Shown piece after piece: positions 42,796 to 51,560 of a stretch of DNA of 64,000 nucleotides. Where the stretch lies: assembly GCA_965238305.1 (NCBI GenBank), contig CBDEHK010000001.1:3968001-4032000 (forward strand). Reading direction: 5' to 3'. The notes below the pieces were generated by a model. It did no database searches, was not told the DNA's origin, and worked only from the letters and a program-made list of their open reading frames with translations. Made by a program: the position numbers and the translations under genes. Position 1 is the stretch's first letter, and the number at the start of each line of letters is the position of its first letter. The DNA is from CBDCGJ01 sp965238305 (lineage in GTDB: Bacteria; Pseudomonadota; Alphaproteobacteria; GCA-2731375).

Positions 42796-45509
42796 GCTTT
42801 CGCTCCACTCGAGACAATTGATTGTGAAAGGGATTTCAGCAAAGCATCACGATCCAGCTTCGCTACATAGTCTGTAAATCCAACTTCTCTTCCGCGTTCA
42901 AAGTCACTCGCGGATGTATGTGAAGTTAAGGCAATCAACGGAATTTGGTCCCACTTGGTATCCATCTTGATCGCTTCTGCAAACTCAAAGCCATTCATAT
43001 TGGGCATTTCAATATCGGAAACGATGACGTCAAATTTTTGACCTCGCTCTCGCATATCCAACGCTTCCATGGGATCGTTTGCCGTCGTCACTTTGTAACC
43101 GGCGACTTGCAATAAAGGCGTCAACATATTGCGGAAAAATGGGCTATCGTCGACAAGAAGCAAGCGACTTTTTGATTCCTCACCGAAACCGACCAGTTCT
43201 TCACGGCCAAACCAATCCGTAAATGCTTGGGTCAAATAGTGCCCCACATCCACCATTTCAGTGGCATTCCCAGCGACGACCGCACTGCCGAGGAAACCCG
43301 TCCGCCTGGAGGCTATTTCGACGTCGAGCTCGTCTTCCACAATATCGACAATCTCGTCAACAACCAAACCCATGCTGCGATCATTGTCTGAGAACACCAA
43401 CACTGGTTGGCGCCCTTCGGTACGAATTTCATAGCTGTCGTCGATTTTCACAAGTGGCATCAATTTGCCGCGATACTGGACAACTTGCTTGTCGTTCGAC
43501 ATTTCGATGGACGTCACGTCGACTTCTTCGAGGCGCGCCACGAGGGACAGCGGAACGGCTTTCGGTTCGCTGGAACCGGCATGAAACACAAGCAACGCGA
43601 CGGCTTCATTGTCGGCGGCAACTAGTTGTTGCGTTTCTTCTTCTGCGTGATGTTCGGCAACAACAGCGTCGCTAGTTGCTGTTGCAATACCATTTGGATC
43701 AAGAATCATGATCACACTACCATCACCAAGGATGGTATTGCCTGAGAACAAAGAGATATCGCGCAAAATTGGCGCAACCGGTTTTACAACGATTTCTTCT
43801 GTGTCGAAAACTTGGTCGACGACAACACCGTAGGTGTAGTTTCCGACCTGGGTGACGACAACAAAGACCTCTGAATCACCTTCCAGCTTGGCTTCGTCCG
43901 CACCATTCAATTTCAAAGCGTCTCCTAGATATATCAATGGCAGCAAGCGATCGCGGATACGAAGTACAGGGGTATTGTTGATAATTTCCACGCGATGCTC
44001 AGAATCCTTAGAGGCGCGCACCAGTTCGATAACGCTTAGTTGCGGAATAGCAAAACGTTCTTTGCAGCATTCCACAATCAAGGCTGAGACGATTGCCAAG
44101 GTCAGAGGTATTTTGATGGTGAATAGAGAACCTTTGCCTTCGTCCGATTTCAAATCAACAGTACCGCCAATTTTTTCGATATTGGTCCGCACAACGTCCA
44201 TACCGACACCGCGGCCGGAAACACTTGTCACTTCTGCAGCCGTTGAAAAACCAGCATTGAAAATAAACTGCTGAATTTGCGTAGGCGTCATTTCTTCCAC
44301 TTCAGATTCTGGCGCCAATCCCTTCTCGATGATTTTCTGGCGAACTTTCTCAACATTGATGCCGCGACCATCGTCTTGGATTTCGATCAGAATATGACCA
44401 CCTTCGTGATAGGCGTTTAGGGCAACCTTGCCAGTTTCCCCTTTGCCCGCCGCAAGGCGTTCTTCAGGGCCTTCTAGACCATGATCGGCAGAATTCCGCA
44501 CCATATGGGTCAGCGGATCTTTGATAAGCTCCAGCACCTGACGATCCAATTCAGTATCAGCGCCAATCATTTCAAGTTCGATTTTCTTGCCAAGTTCGTG
44601 ACTGAGATCACGGATAATACGTGGTAGTTTCGCCCAGGCATTCCCTACCGGTTGCATCCGGGTTTTCATTACGCCTTCCTGCAACTCGGTTGTGACGTGA
44701 CTAAGTTGTTGTAACGGACCTTGGAATTCGCTGTCGACGTGACCGCGGACAAGTTGCAGCAGCTGATTTCGCGTCAAAACAAGCTCGCTTACCATTGTCA
44801 TCAGATTTTCGAGCAAATCGACACTAACTCGGATACTTTGGTTCGCAACCGACGATTCGGCAGCAATTGGTTTCTCCTTAGCTGCAGTTTTTTTTGTTTC
44901 TTCAGAAGATGATTGCGACACCTCTACTTCTGGCGCCGGTGTATCGGATTCTGTTTCTTGGAATATGCGTTCCAATTCAGCCAAGCTTACTTCACCAGCT
45001 TTCAAATCACGGCCTAGAGCGTCATCAAAGCCGGCTACCGGTGCAACCACAGCGTCGGAAACTGGCTCCGGTTCTGCTTCAACTTCCGGTGCCGGAACGA
45101 CTTCAGCTTCATCCGACGGCGCCGCAGCAATCGTGCCAACTGCCAAGGTATCTAAGCGGAGAATGAGATCCGAATCATCGCCTGCCGGTTCTGCTTCGGT
45201 TTCTTCGAGGACGGCCAATAAGTCCTTGATTTGATCGAGCGATTCTAAAATGAGTGAAACGGCTTCCGGTGTCACCACCAATTCGTGGTCGCGGATTTTG
45301 CCGAGGACATTTTCGGAAGAATGCGCAACTTTTTCAAGGCGCGGCAATCCCAAGAACCCACACGTGCCCTTGATCGTATGGACCAGGCGAAAGATGTTGT
45401 CGATTAATCCTGGATCATCAGGTTCTTTTTCAAGCCTAATCAACTCACCATCCAGCATCGAAAGGCTTTCCGATGTTTCGGTCAAAAATTCACTTAGTAG
45501 TTCATCCAT
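42792..45509 (-). CDS. cheA: Chemotaxis histidine kinase CheA with extra CheW-like domain and C-terminal receiver
   Basis: 905 residues from the ATG at 45509 (GGGGAAA upstream); the frame is open 60 bases further. The HPt domain has RLVHTIKGTCGFLGL with His44. A long acidic linker (about 110-240) replaces a clear P2 domain. Dimerisation and ATPase domains follow, with NSADHGLEGPEERLAAGK (N box), IQDDGRGINVEKV and SGRGVGMDVVRTNIEKIGG. Then come a CheW domain, a second CheW-like domain (about 630-760) and a receiver with RLLLVDDSPFFRNML and DVIVSDIEMPNMNGFEFAE. Caulobacter-type CheA usually lacks the receiver; hybrid CheA proteins are known in other alphaproteobacteria. The receiver may act as a phosphate sink. 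Confidence 0.95.
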   Translation of the reverse strand: MDELLSEFLTETSESLSMLDGELIRLEKEPDDPGLIDNIFRLVHTIKGTCGFLGLPRLEKVAHSSENVLGKIRDHELVVTPEAVSLILESLDQIKDLLAVLEETEAEPAGDDSDLILRLDTLAVGTIAAAPSDEAEVVPAPEVEAEPEPVSDAVVAPVAGFDDALGRDLKAGEVSLAELERIFQETESDTPAPEVEVSQSSSEETKKTAAKEKPIAAESSVANQSIRVSVDLLENLMTMVSELVLTRNQLLQLVRGHVDSEFQGPLQQLSHVTTELQEGVMKTRMQPVGNAWAKLPRIIRDLSHELGKKIELEMIGADTELDRQVLELIKDPLTHMVRNSADHGLEGPEERLAAGKGETGKVALNAYHEGGHILIEIQDDGRGINVEKVRQKIIEKGLAPESEVEEMTPTQIQQFIFNAGFSTAAEVTSVSGRGVGMDVVRTNIEKIGGTVDLKSDEGKGSLFTIKIPLTLAIVSALIVECCKERFAIPQLSVIELVRASKDSEHRVEIINNTPVLRIRDRLLPLIYLGDALKLNGADEAKLEGDSEVFVVVTQVGNYTYGVVVDQVFDTEEIVVKPVAPILRDISLFSGNTILGDGSVIMILDPNGIATATSDAVVAEHHAEEETQQLVAADNEAVALLVFHAGSSEPKAVPLSLVARLEEVDVTSIEMSNDKQVVQYRGKLMPLVKIDDSYEIRTEGRQPVLVFSDNDRSMGLVVDEIVDIVEDELDVEIASRRTGFLGSAVVAGNATEMVDVGHYLTQAFTDWFGREELVGFGEESKSRLLLVDDSPFFRNMLTPLLQVAGYKVTTANDPMEALDMRERGQKFDVIVSDIEMPNMNGFEFAEAIKMDTKWDQIPLIALTSHTSASDFERGREVGFTDYVAKLDRDALLKSLSQSIVSSGAKA

Positions 45510-45637
45510 AATATTTCCCCGCCCTAAACGGATATTCCGAAAATCATTCGGTACACGACCAACCAACATACATTGCTGGCCTGTTGTTGACGACTAACAG
45601 GATAAACTTCGCCGAAATTAGTTAAGATCGTGTAAAA

Positions 45638-45656
45638 TCCCGAGGGGGACACGGGA
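45638..45656 (-). terminator. Small hairpin with U-run after chpT
   Basis: In the minus-strand transcript TCCCG, a 9-base loop, CGGGA, then TTTT, 13 bases after the chpT stop. The stem is short (5 bp, GC-rich). It would separate chpT from the cheA operon promoter. Confidence 0.4.
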
Positions 45657-45668
45657 AGTAATCAAATT

Positions 45669-46307
45669 TTATAGAAAAAATTCTACCGTTACGCTGCCAA
45701 GTTCGGAAACAATTCCGATATTTCCGCCGATTTCTTTGGCTAATAAGCCAACAAGTACCGCCGGTGCCAGTTTTGGCATTATCTCCAGATCAATGGGTGC
45801 ACTACGCAGTGCCTGGTCAATGTTGTCGCCAAGTGTCGCTTTCTCGCCAGCAGCCGAAACAACTAGTTTATGGTTTTGATTTGCAGATGCTGCAACTTCA
45901 ATGGTCAGCTCTCCGCCGCGAGGCATCGCTTCGCCAACAACAAGGACCATATTAAGAAGTAGTTTGACCCAGGACTTTGGTAGTTCCAGATCCGGCCTTG
46001 CATATTTATCCGACCAGTTGACAGAAACACGGCCGCCTTCAAAAAATACTTCTACAGCTGCGCGTGCATCAACTAATCCAATGCCAAATTCAGACCCGCC
46101 GGAGCCACCGAAGGCCAAACGGTAATATTTCAACCGGTTGATGGCCAAGACGGCGCTACTCGACATTAATTCGATCGCGCTTTCATGCATATCCGGATCA
46201 TCGTCTTCTGCAAGCACTTCCAATCCATTGTGTAATGCGCCGACGGGGCTGATCAGATCATGGCAAAGTCTTGAACAAACCAAGCCGACTAAATCGATTT
46301 CACGCAT
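45669..46307 (-). CDS. chpT: Histidine phosphotransferase ChpT
   Basis: 212 residues. The first helix carries the phosphorylated histidine in CSRLCHDLISPVGALHNGLE (His16), the defining motif of ChpT. The second half is a degenerate GHKL-like fold (LPKSWVKLLLNMVLVVGEAM and APAVLVGLLAKEIGGNIGI). In Caulobacter and relatives it passes phosphate from CckA to CtrA and CpdR. The ATG at 46307 is the clear start. The gene stands 159 bases upstream of cheA on the same strand, and divergent from the formate dehydrogenase genes. CckA and CpdR are not in the window. Confidence 0.93.
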   Translation of the reverse strand: MREIDLVGLVCSRLCHDLISPVGALHNGLEVLAEDDDPDMHESAIELMSSSAVLAINRLKYYRLAFGGSGGSEFGIGLVDARAAVEVFFEGGRVSVNWSDKYARPDLELPKSWVKLLLNMVLVVGEAMPRGGELTIEVAASANQNHKLVVSAAGEKATLGDNIDQALRSAPIDLEIMPKLAPAVLVGLLAKEIGGNIGIVSELGSVTVEFFL

Positions 46308-46522
46308 TTATTATCCACTCAAAACTTTTGAAACAGAGATTTTAGACAGAACGAGGTCGTCTCTGGCAAACTAGTCTTTCACAGTTCAGCATAACCTTAT
46401 GCATTATTTCTGTAAAATTAGTACGGTCGGCCCGAATTCGTATCAACATTTTCCTACGTTTCACAGACAATTCGGGTAATGTTTGCGGCCAGTTGAGAAA
46501 TCCAAGAAGCGGAACCCAGAAG

Positions 46523-48211
46523 ATGACCAAAATTGAGTTTGGGCGAAATCCCGGCCGCAGCAAGGGGAAAGCGCTGGTCGGCTTGAAAGGTAGGCAAGCC
46601 AAGTCAAAAGACATTGCCAGCGTGCGCGCATTGTTAGGGCAGACGCCTTGCGACGCTTCGCTATTGATCGAGTATCTTCATGCTTTGCAGGACAATTTCG
46701 GTCAAATCACGTTAAATCATCTGGCGGCATTAGCGGAAATTTTGAGGCTATCGCAGGCCGAGGTTTATGAAGTTGCCACTTTTTATCACGCGTTTCACGT
46801 TACCGATGAAGATGAAATAAAAGCCAAAGAAGTCACTATTCATGTTTGTGACAGCCTAGTTTGTGCAATGGCGGGCGCGGACAAATTGGCAATCGAACTA
46901 CAAAGCAGCCTGTCGGAGACCGTACGTGTAGAACGTACGGCGTGCCTTGGTCGCTGCGAATGTGCCCCTTCTGTTGGTATTGGACGTCAATACGTTGACC
47001 AAGCCAATTTGGCAAAGGTAAAAGCAGCGTTGAAAACTCCGACCCAAGCAGGCGACAGTGATAATTATATTTCCTTTTCCGATTACAAAAACAGCGGCGG
47101 GTACGAGTTACTTGCGAACTGCATTAACAATCTCAAAGATCGCGAGGACGTCGTGACAGCGATCGATGACAGCAACCTTCGTGGCTTAGGGGGTGCAGGA
47201 TTTCCAGCCGGACGGAAATGGCGCTTCGTTAGGGCGGAGCCCAATCCGCGTTATTTGGTCGTGAACGGTGACGAAAGTGAACCCGGGACTTTCAAAGATC
47301 GATTTTATCTTGAAACTAATCCGCACCAATTTATCGAAGGCATGCTGATCGCTGCTTGGGCGATCGAGGCGGTCGAGATATATCTCTATATTAGAAACGA
47401 GTATCCACATTTGCGTGCAATTCTTGAATGCGAGTTGAAGCATGTCGAGGCGGCGGGTTTCCTTCACTGCCCGGTAATATTTCGCCGGGGCGCCGGGGCA
47501 TATATCTGCGGTGAAGAATCCGCTTTACTTGAAAGTTTGGAAGGCAAGCGCGGCCTACCCCGTCATAAACCTCCCTTCCCGGCTCAAATCGGCTTGTTTG
47601 GTCAACCAACGTTGATCAACAATTTGGAAACGCTATATTGGGTGCCGGACGCGATTAGGGATGGTGCCAGTTGGCAAATCGGCCCAGATGAAAAACAGAA
47701 AAACGGTTTGCGAAGTTATTCCGTATCCGGGCGTGTCCGGCTACCTGGTGTCAAGTTGGCACCTGCAGGCATTACGGTACGCGAATTAATCGACAAACAT
47801 TGTGGTGGAATGGCGGATGGCCATACTTTCCAGGCATATCTGCCGGGCGGCGCGTCCGGCGGCGTCTTGCCCGCCCGTCTTGACGATGTACCTTTGGATT
47901 TTGGCACATTGGAAGAATATGGAGGGCTGATCGGATCGGCGGCCGTAATCGTTTTGTCCCAAGCCGATGATATCAAATTCGTTGTCAAAAACTTATTGCA
48001 CTTTTTTGCCGAGGAAAGTTGCGGGCAGTGCACGCCATGTCGCGTTGGCACCGAAAAAGCGGTCACTCTGATGGCGGAAAAAAACTGGGACATTGATTTA
48101 CTGGACGACATTGCAAATGTGATGGCAGATGGATCGATATGTGGCCTAGGACAGGCGGCAGCAAATCCTATTCATTGCGCCATCCGTTATTTTCGCGAGG
48201 ACATCGCATGA
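46523..48211 (+). CDS. NAD-dependent formate dehydrogenase beta subunit (fused NuoE-like and NuoF-like)
   Basis: 562 residues. The N-terminal ~165 residues are a NuoE/FdsG-like thioredoxin fold with a [2Fe-2S] site: CDSLVC (Cys109, Cys114) and CLGRC (Cys141, Cys145). The rest is NuoF/FdsB-like: GLGGAGFPAGRKW, VVNGDESEPGTFKDR (FMN/NAD), GAGAYICGEESALLESLEGK and the [4Fe-4S] SCGQCTPCRVGT. This fused beta subunit is the arrangement of Methylobacterium FDH1 (Fdh1B, of similar length), while Rhodobacter and Cupriavidus have separate fdsG and fdsB. It takes electrons from the alpha subunit to NAD. The ATG at 46523 is preferred to a TTG 30 bases upstream. It overlaps the next gene by ATGA. Confidence 0.93.
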   Translation: MTKIEFGRNPGRSKGKALVGLKGRQAKSKDIASVRALLGQTPCDASLLIEYLHALQDNFGQITLNHLAALAEILRLSQAEVYEVATFYHAFHVTDEDEIKAKEVTIHVCDSLVCAMAGADKLAIELQSSLSETVRVERTACLGRCECAPSVGIGRQYVDQANLAKVKAALKTPTQAGDSDNYISFSDYKNSGGYELLANCINNLKDREDVVTAIDDSNLRGLGGAGFPAGRKWRFVRAEPNPRYLVVNGDESEPGTFKDRFYLETNPHQFIEGMLIAAWAIEAVEIYLYIRNEYPHLRAILECELKHVEAAGFLHCPVIFRRGAGAYICGEESALLESLEGKRGLPRHKPPFPAQIGLFGQPTLINNLETLYWVPDAIRDGASWQIGPDEKQKNGLRSYSVSGRVRLPGVKLAPAGITVRELIDKHCGGMADGHTFQAYLPGGASGGVLPARLDDVPLDFGTLEEYGGLIGSAAVIVLSQADDIKFVVKNLLHFFAEESCGQCTPCRVGTEKAVTLMAEKNWDIDLLDDIANVMADGSICGLGQAAANPIHCAIRYFREDIA

Positions 48212-50937
48212 CAGAGAAAATCACATTTGAACTAGACGGCGTCACTGTCGAAGCGAAGCAGGATGAGACGATTTGGCAAGCCGCCAGTCGATTGGGCACG
48301 CAAATTCCGCATCTCTGTTACACCGACGCCATGGAATATCGCCCGGACGGCAATTGCCGAGCCTGTTTGGTTGAGATCGCAGGCGAGCGCGTTCTAGCGG
48401 CCTCTTGCATTCGCACCCCGACAGCCGGCATGAAAGTGAGTTCAGCGAATGAACGGGCCCGCCGAGCCCGCGAAATGGTCATTGAAATGTTGCTGGCAGA
48501 TCAACCGGACCGCGAGACCTGCCCGGACCCGAATTCGCAGTTTTGGCAATGGGCCGATAGCATGGGTATCGATACCAGCCGTCTCCCGGGTGGCGATAGG
48601 CAAGAAGCGGATACCAGCCATGCGGCGATATCCGTCGATCTGAGTGCGTGTATCCATTGCGGTCTCTGCGTCCGGGCGTGCCGCGAAGTACAGGTGAACG
48701 ACGTTATCGCTATGTCTGGGCGCGGTGCTGATACCAAGATCGCTTTCGATTTTGATGCTGAAATGGGCGCGAGTTCATGTGTCGGCTGTGGTGAATGCGT
48801 ACAAGTCTGCCCAACTGGTGCTTTGATGTCGACGCAAAATCTCGCGCGTGAAAAAGTAGACCGCGAAGTCGATTCCATATGTCCATATTGCGGCGTCGGT
48901 TGCCAGTTAACCTATCGCATCAAAAACGATAAAATAGCTGAAGTTATCGGCAATCCCGGCCCAGCCAATCAGGGAAAATTATGTGTCAAAGGTCGCTACG
49001 GCTTTGACTATGTCCATAATCCAGAGCGCTTGACCAAACCCTTGATCCGTAAAGATGGTATTCCAAAGTCCGATGTGGGGATCGACCCGGCCAACCCACT
49101 CAGCCATTTTCGCGAAGCTTCCTGGGAAGAAGCCTTGAATATGGCGGCGCAAGGTTTTGTCAAAATTCGTGAGCGCGACGGCGGCAACGCATTAGCTGGT
49201 TTCGGATCCGCCAAAGGTTCGAACGAAGAAGCATATTTATTTCAAAAACTTGTGCGTACCGGTTTTGGGACTAACAATGTCGACCACTGCACCCGGCTTT
49301 GCCACGCTTCTTCTGTTGCAGCGTTGATGGAAACGATCGGCTCCGGCGCCGTTACGGCTCCGTTCACGGACGCGATATTGTCGGACGTAATTGTTGTGAT
49401 CGGCTCAAACCCGACGGTTAATCATCCGGTCGCGGCGACCTTCATCAAGCAAGCAGTTAAGAATGGCGCGACGTTGATCGTTATCGATCCACGCGGCCAG
49501 GCACTAAGTCGCTACGCAACTTGGATGCTGCAAGAAAATGGTGGCGCCGACGTCTCACTCCTAAACGCGATGATGCATGTCATCATTAAAGAAGACCTGA
49601 CCGACAAGCAGTATATTCAAGCGCATACCGAAGGATTTGAAGAACTCAGCCAACATCTGGAAAGATTTTCACCGGAAAAAATGGCCGATATTTGTGGTGT
49701 GCCGGCAGACGATATTCGCGATGCGGCCCGGGCTTACGCGAACGCCCAGCGCGCCATTATTTTTTGGGGCATGGGCATGTCGCAACATGTTCATGGCACC
49801 GACAATTGCCGGAGCTTGATTTCGCTTGCTTTAATGACTGGCCAGGTTGGTCGCCCTGGCACCGGACTACATCCGTTGCGTGGTCAAAATAATGTGCAAG
49901 GTGCTTCGGATGCTGGTCTGATCCCGATGGTATTCCCAGACTATAGCCCAGTTGGCGATCCCACCGTCCGGCAGAAGTTTGAAGCAGCGTGGGACGCCGA
50001 ACTTGACCCAAATCCTGGTCTTACGGTGGTAGAGATCACGGATGCGATCCATAACGATCACATCAAAGGTCTTTATATCATGGGTGAGAACCCGGCAATG
50101 TCAGACCCAAATGTGTCGCATGCGCGTGCCGCGCTGGCAAAGCTACAGCATTTAGTGGTTCAGGATATCTTCCTAACCGAGACCGCGTGTTTTGCCGATG
50201 TCGTATTGCCGGCGTCCGCCTGGCCGGAAAAAGATGGCACGGTTACCAACACAAATCGACAGGTGCAAATCGGCCGAAAGGCGTTGCCGCTGCCCGGCGA
50301 AGCGCGCTTGGATCTGGAAATTATCCAACAGCTGGCACAGCGCCTCGATCTAAACTGGAATTACAATGGCCCCGATCAAGTCTTCAACGAGATGCGGACC
50401 GTAATGCCGTCGATTGCCGGGATTACCTGGGAACGCTTGGAACGTGAAAACGCGGTCACCTATCCCTGCCTCAAAGAAGGCGATCCGGGTGAAGCGGTTA
50501 TTTTTGGCGATGGATTTCCCACCGCCAATGGCCGGGGTAAATTTGTGCCGACGGAGATCATCTCACCGGATGAGATGCCTGACCAAGAGTTTCCGATGAT
50601 TCTGACAACTGGGCGGTTATTGGAACACTGGCATACCGGCGCCATGACAAGACGGGCACAGGTATTAGATCAAATCGAACCGGAACCCGTTGTCCACATG
50701 GCCCCCAAGGATTTGGAAGCGATCGGTATCGAAGCAAGTGCGGTGGTAAATGTTTCAAGTCGGCGAGGGAAGATTACGTTAAAAACCCGGGCTGACGCCG
50801 GCGTGCAAAGCGGCATGATCTTCATCCCCTTCTGTTTTGCCGAAGCAGCGGCGAACTTGCTTACGAACGATGCACTCGATCCCGATGGCAAGATCGCCGA
50901 AATGAAATTTTGCGCCGTCAAAGTGGCCGCGGCCTAG
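48208..50937 (+). CDS. fdsA: Formate dehydrogenase alpha subunit (Mo/W-bis-MGD, FdsA/Fdh1A-like)
   Basis: 909 residues starting at an ATG overlapping the beta-subunit TGA. The N-terminus is an iron-sulfur relay: a [2Fe-2S] domain (Cys37, Cys50, Cys53, Cys67), a further Cys-rich segment, and two [4Fe-4S] motifs (CIHCGLCVRAC from 148 and CVGCGECVQVCP from 191). The catalytic part begins with SICPYCGVGCQL (another [4Fe-4S]), then CTRLCHASSV, where Cys365-His366 should be the metal ligand and catalytic His. Cysteine, not selenocysteine, is used. It oxidises formate to CO2 (or the reverse) in the cytoplasm. Whether Mo or W is bound cannot be read; the FDH1 relative in Methylobacterium uses W. It ends in a CTAG shared with the mobA stop. 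Confidence 0.95.
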   Translation: MTEKITFELDGVTVEAKQDETIWQAASRLGTQIPHLCYTDAMEYRPDGNCRACLVEIAGERVLAASCIRTPTAGMKVSSANERARRAREMVIEMLLADQPDRETCPDPNSQFWQWADSMGIDTSRLPGGDRQEADTSHAAISVDLSACIHCGLCVRACREVQVNDVIAMSGRGADTKIAFDFDAEMGASSCVGCGECVQVCPTGALMSTQNLAREKVDREVDSICPYCGVGCQLTYRIKNDKIAEVIGNPGPANQGKLCVKGRYGFDYVHNPERLTKPLIRKDGIPKSDVGIDPANPLSHFREASWEEALNMAAQGFVKIRERDGGNALAGFGSAKGSNEEAYLFQKLVRTGFGTNNVDHCTRLCHASSVAALMETIGSGAVTAPFTDAILSDVIVVIGSNPTVNHPVAATFIKQAVKNGATLIVIDPRGQALSRYATWMLQENGGADVSLLNAMMHVIIKEDLTDKQYIQAHTEGFEELSQHLERFSPEKMADICGVPADDIRDAARAYANAQRAIIFWGMGMSQHVHGTDNCRSLISLALMTGQVGRPGTGLHPLRGQNNVQGASDAGLIPMVFPDYSPVGDPTVRQKFEAAWDAELDPNPGLTVVEITDAIHNDHIKGLYIMGENPAMSDPNVSHARAALAKLQHLVVQDIFLTETACFADVVLPASAWPEKDGTVTNTNRQVQIGRKALPLPGEARLDLEIIQQLAQRLDLNWNYNGPDQVFNEMRTVMPSIAGITWERLERENAVTYPCLKEGDPGEAVIFGDGFPTANGRGKFVPTEIISPDEMPDQEFPMILTTGRLLEHWHTGAMTRRAQVLDQIEPEPVVHMAPKDLEAIGIEASAVVNVSSRRGKITLKTRADAGVQSGMIFIPFCFAEAAANLLTNDALDPDGKIAEMKFCAVKVAAA

Positions 50938-51560
50938 CGATCGGACAAGAGCGTGCTCGCGACTTCCAAGTCTTCTTTGCTATTGATATTCATGAACGGG
51001 TCAATCGGGTCTGTTGGCCAGGAAACTTCACTGATCGGGTGGCGTGAGGTCCAAACATCGATCTTTCGAATATCTTCATCCCGCATCGCTGACATGAGGT
51101 CGTCGGCCAAGGAAACCGGCCAAAGGCCAATGACCGGATGGGTCCGACCTTTCGATGAGGCACAAGCAAGTCGTGTATCGTCATCACAGATCGCCGCCAA
51201 CAGCCGGGTCACTAAATCTTCCGGTAAAAATGGAGCATCGGTTGGGAAGCTCGCCACCCAAATCGCCGACGGTACATTTTCCCGGGCCCAAATCATGGCG
51301 CTAAGGATGCCCGCCAACGGTCCAGCATAGTCGGGGATCAAGTCGGGAATGATTGGCAAAGCATAAGGCAACAGATTATCCTTACTGTGATTAGCATTGA
51401 TGATCAGGCCATCCACCTGCGGTGCGGCCCGGTCTATCGCATGGGCGATCAACGGTTTGCCAGCCAGCTCCATCACAGATTTGTTGCCGCCGCCCATGCG
51501 ACGGGATTGTCCGCCCGCCAAAATGACGCCCAATATTGTAGTCGGTTCAGAGCGCTTCAA
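50934..51560 (-). CDS. mobA: Molybdenum cofactor guanylyltransferase MobA
   Basis: 208 residues. The N-terminal nucleotide site is GVILAGGQSRRMGGGNKSVM, followed by PDLIPDYAGPLAGILSAM and FPTDAPFLPEDLV. It adds GMP to molybdopterin to make the (bis-)MGD cofactor that the alpha subunit needs. It starts at a TTG overlapping the fdhD TGA (TTGA), with GGGAG 7 bases upstream. It converges on fdsA, with the two stop codons sharing the bases CTAG. Confidence 0.94.
   Translation of the reverse strand: MKRSEPTTILGVILAGGQSRRMGGGNKSVMELAGKPLIAHAIDRAAPQVDGLIINANHSKDNLLPYALPIIPDLIPDYAGPLAGILSAMIWARENVPSAIWVASFPTDAPFLPEDLVTRLLAAICDDDTRLACASSKGRTHPVIGLWPVSLADDLMSAMRDEDIRKIDVWTSRHPISEVSWPTDPIDPFMNINSKEDLEVASTLLSDR

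Noticed and set aside
48139..48207. Earlier start of the formate dehydrogenase alpha subunit
   Set aside because: It would overlap the conserved end of the beta subunit. The ATG at 48208 overlaps the stop as ATGA and gives the expected ferredoxin-like N-terminus.
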